Assembly (NCBI GenBank): GCA_030591825.1
Contig: JAUVAG010000097.1
Location: 1-5,745, forward strand
Origin: Dethiosulfatibacter sp.
Lineage (GTDB): Bacteria; Bacillota; Clostridia; Tissierellales; Dethiosulfatibacteraceae
Length of the DNA: 5,745 nucleotides
Reading direction: 5' to 3'
The position numbers were made by a program, and so were the translations under genes. The notes below the pieces were generated by a model, which made no database searches, was not told the DNA's origin, and was given only the letters and a program-made list of their open reading frames with translations. Shown one piece after another: positions 1-5,295 of the stretch (position 1 is the first letter of the stretch; each line of letters begins with the position of its first letter).

Positions 1-137
1 GTATACTTTTAAAGGATGTGATTTAAAATCAAAAGTAAATCATATTTTTTCACGAAATTTTTGATGTTCAGTTGAAACATCCAAACTTCAAATATTTCAT
101 TCAAAAATTAAATGTATACTTTTGATTTCTAAATCAC
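1..137. repeat. Nested inverted repeat in the gene-free stretch behind uvrB
   Basis: No gene is visible here. An outer inverted repeat pairs 18-37 with 117-137: about 20 bases that are perfect except for a one-base insertion/mismatch in the middle. The pairing can extend into the last codons of uvrB (GATG at 15-18 with CATC at 141-144) with a small bulge. Inside it, 56-64 (AATTTTTGA) pairs perfectly with 101-109, and a small hairpin pairs 63-68 (GATGTT) with 76-81. The decamer GTATACTTTT also occurs twice as a direct repeat, at 1-10 and 114-123. The stem is AT-rich and not followed by a clear T-run on the minus strand, so it is not a textbook terminator, although it lies where uvrB transcription would exit. 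It could be a foldback repeat or a small non-autonomous element. The window edge cuts the region, so its true limits are unknown. Confidence 0.5.
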
Positions 138-2138
138 TTACATCATAATTTTACTTAGTTTTTTCATTTTCTTTATTTCATCTCTGATTGTTGCTGCTTT
201 TTCAAACTCCAGGTTTTTGGCGGCTTCCATCATTTCCGAATTCATCTTGTCTATGAGTTTGAGAAGATCTTTTTCATTGTGGATTTCAACAGGCTTGCCG
301 TCTACTGTATATTCCCCGTCTTCCTCGGCTGCCGATGTAGCCTCTATGACCCCTCTTACGTTTTTCACTATTGACTGTGGAGTTATACCGTACTTTTTAT
401 TGTATTCCTCCTGTATTTCTCTTCTTCTGTTAGTCTCTGAAATTGCCTTATCCATAGATTTTGTAATTCTATCGGCATACATAATAACGCGTCCGTCAAT
501 ATTCCTTGCAGCCCTGCCAATAGTCTGAATCAGTGCTGTCTCGGATCTAAAAAGGCCTTCCTTGTCCGCGTCCAGTATTGCCACAAGAGAAACCTCCGGC
601 AGATCCAGTCCCTCTCTTAGCAGGTTGATTCCTATAAGTATATCGAACTTCCCGAGTCTTAAGTCCCTGAGAATTTCCATCCTTTCTATAGTATCTATGT
701 CTGAATGAAGATATCTTACATTGAGGCCTACATCCTTTAAATAGAAGGTAAGGTCTTCGGACATCCTCTTTGTAAGAGTGGTTACAAGGATCCTCTGGTT
801 CTTCTCCACTGTCTTCCTTATTTCATGTATAAGATCATCTATATGTCCATCAACAGGCTTAACTGTTATTTCGGGGTCTATGAGTCCCGTAGGTCTTATT
901 ATCTGTTCTGCAATCGCTTCAGTATGTTCATATTCATAAGGACCAGGAGTGGCACTTACAAAGACTACTGTATTTATTTTATTTTCAAACTCCTTGAATT
1001 GGAGAGGCCTGTTGTCAAGGGCTGATGGCAGTCTGAATCCAAAATCCACCAAGGTCTGCTTCCTCGATCTGTCACCTTTGAACATTCCCCTTACCTGGGG
1101 AACCGTAACATGGGACTCGTCTATTATCATAAGAAAATCATCCGAAAAATAATCTATGAGGGTATAAGGTCTAGTTCCAGAAGGAAGGTTGTTTATATGT
1201 CTGGAATAGTTTTCTATACCATTGCAAAAGCCCATTTCCCTCAGCATTTCTATGTCGTATTTCGTCCTCTGTTCCAATCTTTGAGCCTCAACAAGCATGT
1301 TTTCATCCTTTAACTCCTTAAGCCTCACTACAAGTTCTTCTCCTATATTGCCGACAGCTCTCTGAATATTTTCATCCGTTGTAGCATAGTGGGAGGCAGG
1401 ATAGATAGATATATGCTTTCTTCTTCCAAGCATCTCCCCTGTAAGAGAATTAACTTCAGTAATCCTTTCCACCTCATCGCCAAAAAACTCTATTCTTACA
1501 GCTTCTTCGGAGGATGAAGCAGGAAATACTTCCAGCACATCTCCCCTCACCCTGAAGGTTCCACGGGTGAAGTTGATATCGTTTCTCTTGTACTGTATTT
1601 CTATAAGTTTCGTTATTATCTCATCTCTGTCCTTTAGCATTCCCGGTCTAAGGGATATAACAAGATTTTCATAGTCAACTGGACTACCCAATCCGTAAAT
1701 GCATGAAACAGAAGCTACAATTATTACATCTCTTCTTTCAAAGAGAGATGCCGTTGCAGAGTGCCTTAACTTGTCTATTTCATCATTGACTGAAGAATCC
1801 TTTTCTATATATGTGTCAGATGAAGGAACATAGGCCTCTGGTTGATAGTAGTCGTAGTAACTTACAAAGTATTCAACTGCATTGTCTGGAAAATATTCCT
1901 TGAATTCTGAGCAAAGTTGGGCCGCCAATGTCTTGTTATGTGCTATTACAAGGGTGGGTCTTTGTACCTTCTCTATTATATTTGCCATGGTGAAGGTTTT
2001 TCCCGAACCTGTAACACCAAGTAGAGTTTGAAACTTCTTGTTCTCCAATATACCTTTTGTCAGCTTTTCAACTGCCCGGGGCTGGTCCCCAGTAGGCTTG
2101 TATTCCGATACTATTTCAAATTTATCTATTTTATCCAT
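138..2138 (-). CDS. uvrB: UvrABC system protein B (excinuclease subunit)
   Basis: UvrB is the damage-verifying helicase-like subunit of nucleotide excision repair. It is loaded on DNA by UvrA and recruits UvrC for the incisions. The 666-residue protein has the usual full length. Visible motifs in order: Walker A GVTGSGKT (41-48); the tyrosine-rich beta-hairpin region around 92-125 ([18 protein letters not shown]) that clamps a DNA strand; the DESH Walker B box (340-343); the VSATPGPYE motif near 394-402; helicase motif [11 protein letters not shown] (538-546); and a C-terminal UVR domain (about 624-659) for UvrA/UvrC contact. Start: ATG with GAGG five bases upstream (2144-2147 on the plus strand). 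Transcription is divergent from the sulfur operon. Upstream lie a candidate promoter and a perfect LexA box, so SOS induction is expected. uvrA often follows uvrB in such genomes, but the window ends before it could be seen. Confidence 0.98.
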   Translation of the reverse strand: MDKIDKFEIVSEYKPTGDQPRAVEKLTKGILENKKFQTLLGVTGSGKTFTMANIIEKVQRPTLVIAHNKTLAAQLCSEFKEYFPDNAVEYFVSYYDYYQPEAYVPSSDTYIEKDSSVNDEIDKLRHSATASLFERRDVIIVASVSCIYGLGSPVDYENLVISLRPGMLKDRDEIITKLIEIQYKRNDINFTRGTFRVRGDVLEVFPASSSEEAVRIEFFGDEVERITEVNSLTGEMLGRRKHISIYPASHYATTDENIQRAVGNIGEELVVRLKELKDENMLVEAQRLEQRTKYDIEMLREMGFCNGIENYSRHINNLPSGTRPYTLIDYFSDDFLMIIDESHVTVPQVRGMFKGDRSRKQTLVDFGFRLPSALDNRPLQFKEFENKINTVVFVSATPGPYEYEHTEAIAEQIIRPTGLIDPEITVKPVDGHIDDLIHEIRKTVEKNQRILVTTLTKRMSEDLTFYLKDVGLNVRYLHSDIDTIERMEILRDLRLGKFDILIGINLLREGLDLPEVSLVAILDADKEGLFRSETALIQTIGRAARNIDGRVIMYADRITKSMDKAISETNRRREIQEEYNKKYGITPQSIVKNVRGVIEATSAAEEDGEYTVDGKPVEIHNEKDLLKLIDKMNSEMMEAAKNLEFEKAATIRDEIKKMKKLSKIMM

Positions 2139-2181
2139 AATAACCTCATGATTATTTTTTCTTTCAAGTCCACTTTAATAT

Positions 2182-2201
2182 TGTCATATCAAATAATGAC
2201 A
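2182..2201. promoter_or_regulatory. Perfect 6-bp dyad in the uvrB leader, possible operator
   Basis: TGTCAT (2182-2187) and ATGACA (2196-2201) form a perfect inverted repeat around an 8-base AT-rich centre. It lies at the predicted start of transcription of the proximal uvrB promoter candidate, the position expected of a repressor site. I do not recognise the motif as the site of a particular regulator. It could also act as a weak RNA hairpin in the longer uvrB transcript, or be chance in AT-rich DNA. Confidence 0.3.
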
Positions 2202-2208
2202 TACCTTA

Positions 2209-2237
2209 ATTATACTCTATTACAGGCTTCCATCCAA
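2209..2237 (-). promoter_or_regulatory. Candidate proximal uvrB promoter (P2)
   Basis: Read on the minus strand: -35 TTGGAT (2237-2232), 17-base spacer, perfect -10 TATAAT (2214-2209). The start of transcription would be near 2202, about 64 bases before the uvrB ATG. It lies downstream of the LexA box, so it could give LexA-independent basal expression. The -35 box is only a partial match. A pair of TTGGAC direct repeats (2244-2249, 2255-2260; 11 bases apart) sits just upstream of it. Confidence 0.45.
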
Positions 2238-2271
2238 ATGTTATTGGACTATTTTTGGACAAAACACCTCC

Positions 2272-2285
2272 CGAACCTTTGTTCG
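2272..2285 (-). promoter_or_regulatory. LexA (SOS) box controlling uvrB
   Basis: CGAACCTTTGTTCG is a perfect CGAAC-N4-GTTCG palindrome, the core of the Gram-positive LexA/DinR (Cheo) box. It lies just downstream of the predicted start of transcription of the distal uvrB promoter (about +5 to +18), a classic repressor position. uvrB is a standard member of the SOS regulon in Firmicutes, so site and gene agree. The inner four bases match the Bacillus consensus only partly. The box is far from the promoter of the opposite operon (-35 at 2362) and is unlikely to control it. Confidence 0.85.
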
Positions 2286-2296
2286 TGCGTGATTAT

Positions 2297-2325
2297 ATTC
2301 TACTTGCATTTTCTCCATAAGTCAA
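2297..2325 (-). promoter_or_regulatory. Distal uvrB promoter (P1), overlapped downstream by the SOS box
   Basis: Read on the minus strand: -35 TTGACT (2325-2320, five of six consensus bases), 17-base spacer, -10 TAGAAT (2302-2297, five of six). A TATAAT immediately follows (2297-2292) and could serve as an alternative -10, but would leave a 22-base spacer. Transcription would begin near 2290 and run directly into the LexA box. Confidence 0.7.
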
Positions 2326-2351
2326 TACCACGATACCCATGAGAATTGAAA

Positions 2352-2380
2352 TCCAATAAATTTTACAAATCTTCCAATAA
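2352..2380 (+). promoter_or_regulatory. Direct repeat TCCAATAA x2 flanking the -35 box of the sulfur operon
   Basis: TCCAATAA occurs at 2352-2359 and again at 2373-2380, exactly 21 bases apart, about two helical turns. One copy lies just before the -35 hexamer (2362-2367) and the other in the spacer. The spacing on one face of the helix suggests a possible operator for the sulfur operon. The motif is not one I can assign, and the region is AT-rich, so chance is possible. Confidence 0.3.
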
Positions 2381-2390
2381 GTACTACAAT
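2362..2390 (+). promoter_or_regulatory. Promoter of the tusA-dsrE2-desulfurase-like-iscU operon
   Basis: The -35 box is TTTACA (2362-2367, five of six), the spacer is 17 bases, and the -10 box is TACAAT (2385-2390, five of six). Transcription would start near 2397, leaving an untranslated leader of about 50 bases. No other comparably good sigma-A-type promoter is visible in front of the operon. Confidence 0.65.
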
Positions 2391-2446
2391 TAATATATAT
2401 ACTAATATGAAAAAATAAAGCAACACTTATTAAATAGGAGGAGATT

Positions 2447-2668
2447 ATGGCTGATATTAATGTTGACGTTAGAAAAGAAACCTGCCCAGTTCCCCTGGTG
2501 GAAATGCGCAAGGCTCTAAGGAAGGCATTGCCTGGAGACAGGGTTATAATAACTGGAACCCATGCTGCATCAAAAAAGGAAATTCCAATGGCTGCAGATG
2601 CCTTGTCTGTAAAGATAGTCAGCATAGAAGAATCTGGAGATGAATGGGTAATAATACTCCAAAAATAA
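2447..2668 (+). CDS. TusA/SirA-family sulfur carrier protein
   Basis: This 73-residue protein has the size and pattern of the TusA/SirA/YedF family. These small cytosolic proteins carry sulfur as a persulfide on a single cysteine and hand it to partner proteins. The hallmark CPxP motif is present as Cys13-Pro-Val-Pro16, followed by the expected helix (LVEMRKALRKALPGD) and the strand-loop-strand region ending near EWVIIL. It has one cysteine only. In the loop around 37-46 (GTHAASKKEI) the Asp-Pro typical of many TusA proteins is His-Ala. AGGAGG lies five bases before the ATG. It is the first gene of a four-gene operon with a DsrE2-type protein, an IscS-like protein and an IscU fusion, which points to sulfur delivery. 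A selenium role, as proposed for some YedF relatives, cannot be excluded. The family is certain; the acceptor is inferred. Confidence 0.92.
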   Translation: MADINVDVRKETCPVPLVEMRKALRKALPGDRVIITGTHAASKKEIPMAADALSVKIVSIEESGDEWVIILQK

Positions 2669-2680
2669 GGAGGTAATATA

Positions 2681-3100
2681 ATGAGTGAGAAAGCTACCAT
2701 AATTGTGCACAGTGGAGACATGGACAAACTGAGCAGCGCCCTTATTGTAGCAAATGGAGCTTTGGCAATGGGCATGGAAGCATCCCTTTATTTTACATTC
2801 TGGGGTCTTCTTAGACTAAAGAAAAACGGTCTGAGCCAGGGCGCCCTTTCAAAAATGAACATGCTTGGTCTAGGTAAGCTTATAATAAAAAGAAGAATGA
2901 AGAAAAATAATGTGGCTACTGCAGAAAGACTCATGTCTGACTTCAGGGAGTTGGGAGGAAAAGTTATCGCATGCGAAATGACCATGGAAATAATGGGCAT
3001 CAGCAAGAAGGATTTGGCAGAAGACATCATTGACGAATATGGAGCAGTGGGAACATATATCAGTGAAGCCAGGGACTCTTCAATAACGCTATTCATTTAG
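2681..3100 (+). CDS. DsrE/DsrF-like (DsrE2-type) sulfur-relay protein
   Basis: This 139-residue protein resembles the DsrE2 branch of the DsrE/DsrF/DsrH-like family, which are sulfur carriers often encoded next to TusA. Visible features: an N-terminal strand with IIVHSGDMDKLSSAL (7-21), the hydrophobic YFTFWGLLRL stretch (37-46), a basic segment (66-75, KLIIKRRMKK), and the family signature ACEMTMEIMGI (97-107). That signature contains the only cysteine, Cys98, which is the likely persulfide site. The end is GTYISEARDSSITLFI. There is no signal peptide and no convincing membrane helix, so it should be cytosolic. AAGGAGG overlaps the tusA stop and lies seven bases before the ATG; the gap to tusA is 12 bases. 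In sulfur oxidisers rhd-tusA-dsrE2 gene sets move sulfane sulfur; here no rhodanese is seen and the next gene is IscS-like. Exact donor and acceptor are unknown. Confidence 0.85.
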   Translation: MSEKATIIVHSGDMDKLSSALIVANGALAMGMEASLYFTFWGLLRLKKNGLSQGALSKMNMLGLGKLIIKRRMKKNNVATAERLMSDFRELGGKVIACEMTMEIMGISKKDLAEDIIDEYGAVGTYISEARDSSITLFI

Positions 3101-3106
3101 AGGTGA
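3099..3106 (+). promoter_or_regulatory. Ribosome binding site deciding the start of the desulfurase-like gene
   Basis: AGAGGTGA overlaps the stop codon of the upstream gene and lies about six bases before ATG at 3112. An in-frame GTG at 3103 sits inside this Shine-Dalgarno sequence and has no good site of its own, so the ATG is the more likely start. Confidence 0.7.
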
Positions 3107-3111
3107 AATTT

Positions 3112-4281
3112 ATGGAGAAAAGTATTTATCTTGACAACTCAGCGGCTACAAAACTTGACAAGAGAGTTTTTGATGAAATGAAAAGTTATTACTTTGATAA
3201 TTATGCAGTTGCAACTTCTGATTTCGGCTATTCGAAAGGAATCGAGGCAAAAGAAGCACTGGAAAATGCCCGGTCGGTTATTGCCCATAGACTGGGTGCC
3301 AGCAGCCAAGAGTTTATATTCACTTCAGGAAGCACTGAATCGTCAAACTTAGCAATCAAGGGTGTTGTCAAAGCATTGGGAGACAAGAAAGGCAAGCATA
3401 TCATAGTATCCAAGATTGAAGACTATCCTGTCTTGCATTCAGCCAAAGCTTTAGAAAAGGAAGGTTTTACAATTGACTACTTGGACGTTGACGAATACGG
3501 CCTCGTGAACACCGATAAACTTGCGGAACTCATAACCGAAAAAACCATACTGGTGTCCATACAGCATGGTAACCAGGAAATAGGAACACTGCAGGATATA
3601 GTAAAAATCGGTGAAATCTGCAGAAATAAAAATGTGATTTTTCATACTGATGCAACACATACATTTACAAGAATTCCAATCGATGTGAAAACCGTTCCTG
3701 TAGATATCATAACTGTATCCGCTCATACAATACATGGACCCAAAGGCATCGGAGGGCTCTATATACGAAAAGGCACTGAAATAAAAAAAATCACAGACGG
3801 AGGATATCAAGAGTTTGATTACAGGGCAGGCATTGAAAACATCCCGGGAGCAGTTGGCTTCGCCAAAGCTGTCGAATTATCCACTGACGACGAAAGCATT
3901 AGATTGAGAGATATGCGTGACAAGATAATCGAGCTGGTTCTTTCGAGAATACCCGATGTGTGCCTTAATGGACATCCTCAAAGACGTATTCCCCAAAATG
4001 CAAATATAACCTTCCATTATGTTGAAGGTGAATCTGTAACACTCCATATGGACATGTACGGAATATCCGTAAGTACTGGGTCAGCATGCTTCAGCAAATC
4101 CCTTGAAGCCAGCCATGTAATAGCCGCCATAGGAGGAAATCACGAAAGAGCCCATGGGTCAATAAGGTTAACTTTTGGCAGATTCAACACTATGGCTGAA
4201 ATATATGAAACCGTGGATACAATAGAAAAGGTTGTAGCCCAACTAAGGCTAATTAGTCCTCTTGGGCACAAGGAGGTATAG
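3112..4281 (+). CDS. IscS/NifS-family protein lacking the PLP lysine (probable pseudo-desulfurase)
   Basis: The 389-residue protein (from ATG; 392 from the in-frame GTG at 3103) aligns along its whole length with class V aminotransferase-fold cysteine desulfurases, with nearly the same numbering as E. coli IscS. It has the N-terminal YLDNSAAT, FTSGSTESSNLAIKG, HTDA with Asp180, SAH-x-IHGPKGIGGLYIRKG (203-219) and the loop STGSAC with Cys326, the persulfide-bearing cysteine. The catalytic lysine that binds PLP is replaced: residue 206 is Thr (codon ACA, 3727-3729) after His205. Other PLP contacts differ from IscS as I recall it: stacking His is Asp104, Asn155 is Gln, Gln183 is His, and the phosphate-contact Thr of RSGT is Ile241. 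Normal desulfuration of cysteine is therefore unlikely. The frame is intact, so it is not a decayed gene. It lies 11 bases after dsrE2 and two bases before iscU. Inferred role: persulfide relay or scaffold between TusA/DsrE2 and IscU. Confidence 0.9.
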   Translation: MEKSIYLDNSAATKLDKRVFDEMKSYYFDNYAVATSDFGYSKGIEAKEALENARSVIAHRLGASSQEFIFTSGSTESSNLAIKGVVKALGDKKGKHIIVSKIEDYPVLHSAKALEKEGFTIDYLDVDEYGLVNTDKLAELITEKTILVSIQHGNQEIGTLQDIVKIGEICRNKNVIFHTDATHTFTRIPIDVKTVPVDIITVSAHTIHGPKGIGGLYIRKGTEIKKITDGGYQEFDYRAGIENIPGAVGFAKAVELSTDDESIRLRDMRDKIIELVLSRIPDVCLNGHPQRRIPQNANITFHYVEGESVTLHMDMYGISVSTGSACFSKSLEASHVIAAIGGNHERAHGSIRLTFGRFNTMAEIYETVDTIEKVVAQLRLISPLGHKEV

Positions 4282-4283
4282 AA

Positions 4284-4919
4284 ATGGCTTTTCCATATAA
4301 CGAAACAGTTCTTGACCACTTTAAGAATCCGCGAAATGTTGGCAGGTTGGAAAACCCCGATGGTAAATCAACGGAAGGAAGCCCTGCCTGTGGTGACATG
4401 ATTAAATTATATTTAAGAGTAAACCCTGACACAAAAATAATCGAAGATATCAAATTTGAATCCTATGGCTGTGCTTCAAATATTGCAACAGCTTCAATAA
4501 TTACAGAACTTGCCAAGGGCAAGACAATACATGAAGCCAAGAAGTTGACATGGAAGGATGCTTCTGATGCACTGGGAGGACTCCCTCCCATCAAAGTCCA
4601 CTGTTCCGTATTGGCAGTTGAAGGACTACGGGCAGCAATAAAAAACTATGAAGAAAGACATGGCATGGTAGTAAACCTTGAACCTACAACTGTTGACACA
4701 ATTCGCAACAGATTGAGACGGGTGATGAATCCGATGAAGGGACTTGACATGGTTGCAACCAATCTTATAAAGAATATAAAACTCGAAGATGGTATCATTT
4801 ATCTTTTAATTGACCTTTCAGAAACCCATCAATTCTCCAATGTTATAAAAGAGGAAGCAAGAGAAAAACTTGAAACATTATGGGATATAAATGAAATAAT
4901 TATCGAGTTCACTGAATGA
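4284..4919 (+). CDS. IscU/NifU-like Fe-S scaffold fused to a MIP18/DUF59-like domain
   Basis: The N-terminal part (about 1-127) is an IscU/NifU-N scaffold, on which Fe-S clusters are built and passed on. All three ligand cysteines are present: Cys36 in SPACGD, with the conserved Asp38; Cys63 in YGCAS; and Cys107 in VHCSVLA, after His106. LPPIK (100-104) matches the LPPVK segment recognised by the HscA chaperone in the Isc system. Ordinary IscU ends near residue 128. Here a further domain (about 137-209) reads like MIP18/DUF59: TIRNRLRRVMNPMKGLDMV, then LIKNIKLEDGIIYLLIDLS, then a helix and INEIIIEF. The usual DPE is NPM and the usual cysteine-bearing loop (SPGCP type) is SETHQF, so this domain has no cysteine. 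AGGAGG lies seven bases before the ATG, two bases after the desulfurase-like stop, suggesting translational coupling. It is the last gene of the operon. The IscU call is sure; the second domain is a by-eye match. Confidence 0.9.
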   Translation: MAFPYNETVLDHFKNPRNVGRLENPDGKSTEGSPACGDMIKLYLRVNPDTKIIEDIKFESYGCASNIATASIITELAKGKTIHEAKKLTWKDASDALGGLPPIKVHCSVLAVEGLRAAIKNYEERHGMVVNLEPTTVDTIRNRLRRVMNPMKGLDMVATNLIKNIKLEDGIIYLLIDLSETHQFSNVIKEEAREKLETLWDINEIIIEFTE

Positions 4920-4928
4920 AATTTTCTG

Positions 4929-4958
4929 TTGACAAACATTCGCTTTTGCGGTTATACT
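4929..4958 (+). promoter_or_regulatory. Promoter of the T-box/trpX transcript
   Basis: A perfect -35 TTGACA (4929-4934) is followed by -10 TATACT (4953-4958) with an 18-base spacer, or TTATAC with 17. Transcription would start near 4965, just before the first T-box stem. The -35 box begins nine bases after the iscU stop codon, and no terminator hairpin lies between. Confidence 0.8.
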
Positions 4959-5188
4959 ATGTTCAACCGTTGAGATGGAGATAAAACCGGTAGCGCACTT
5001 ACAGAGAGTCGGGGATGATGGAAACCTGATAGAAATGCGAATTGGATAAATGGACCATTGAGGGCACAGTTAAAAGTGCAAACTGCACTGAGTATTCTGT
5101 GACGCATCGCTAGCGTTAAAGGGTGAAGAATGTGATGGCATTCTATAGAGTCGGATTGTTTCAGCAGTATTTGCTGTTATAGTCAATT

Positions 5189-5220
5189 AAGGTGGTACCG
5201 CAGATAATACATCTGTCCTT
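5189..5220 (+). promoter_or_regulatory. T-box antiterminator
   Basis: AAGG (5189-5192) pairs with CCTT (5217-5220), the seven-base bulge TGGTACC (5193-5199) offers TGGT to the tRNA 3' end, and GCAGAT (5200-5205) pairs with ATCTGT (5211-5216), closing the loop AATAC. The 3' half (5211-5219) is also the 5' arm of the terminator, so the two structures exclude each other. The variable bulge base is T. With the G73 discriminator usual for bacterial tRNA-Trp this would be a wobble pair. Confidence 0.88.
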
Positions 5221-5242
5221 TATACAGGACAGGTGTTTTTTT
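5209..5242 (+). terminator. Intrinsic terminator of the T-box leader
   Basis: An 11-pair stem joins 5209-5219 (ACATCTGTCCT) to 5226-5236 (AGGACAGGTGT) with one G-T wobble and a six-base loop. It runs straight into seven Ts (5236-5242). It is the attenuator used when tRNA-Trp is charged. It is also the first strong terminator after the sulfur operon. Confidence 0.92.
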
Positions 5243-5295
5243 ATGTAGAAAAACCTTGAAACCAAAGCTAAAAACTAAAAAAAGGACGGACTAAA

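Larger units (their letters stand above)
4965..5242 (+). promoter_or_regulatory. Tryptophan-specific T-box riboswitch (UGG specifier)
   Basis: This leader binds a tRNA and lets transcription continue when that tRNA is uncharged. Stem I can be built by eye: GATGG (4974-4978) with CCATT (5055-5059), then the specifier loop, then CCGGT (4987-4991) with ATTGG (5041-5045), CGCA with TGCG above, and a distal part with AGAGAG and GATGATGGAAACC. The 3' side of the specifier loop is ATAAATGGA, with TGG (5051-5053) directly before the purine that precedes the lower helix, the normal codon position, so it reads Trp. Further hairpins: CACAG/CTGTG enclosing AGTGCA-AAC-TGCACT (5075-5089), AGAATG/CATTCT (5127-5144) and CAGCA/TGCTG (5162-5176). 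The conserved T-box AAGGTGGTACCGCAG starts at 5189. The gene that follows is a TrpX-type binding protein, which supports Trp. The start at 4965 is estimated from the promoter. Confidence 0.93.

Noticed and set aside
18..137. Inverted repeat read as the intrinsic terminator of uvrB
   Set aside because: The arms are about 80 bases apart, the stem is AT-rich and no T-run follows it on the minus strand, so a standard terminator call is not supported.
217..528. 103-codon plus-strand open frame within uvrB (and similar short ones at 825-1313 and 2028-2342)
   Set aside because: They are antisense to well-conserved uvrB motifs, or extend from them into the regulatory region, without start signals or recognisable products.
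2293..2775. 160-codon open frame on the minus strand
   Set aside because: It runs antisense through tusA and the start of dsrE2 and across both promoters, has no ribosome binding site I can see, and its translation resembles no family; it is a shadow of the real genes.
3103..3111. In-frame GTG start giving a 392-residue desulfurase-like protein
   Set aside because: The GTG lies within the AGAGGTGA ribosome binding site and lacks one of its own, while ATG at 3112 is correctly spaced and gives the usual N-terminus just before YLDNSAAT.
3451..3810. 119-codon open frame on the minus strand inside the desulfurase-like gene
   Set aside because: It is wholly antisense to a gene with clear family motifs, and its translation is an unstructured mix rich in Tyr, Phe and Cys.
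3112..4281. Desulfurase-like gene as a decaying pseudogene
   Set aside because: The frame is complete with no stops or shifts, the ribosome binding site is good, the operon spacing is tight and the loop cysteine is kept, so relaxed decay is not the simplest reading.
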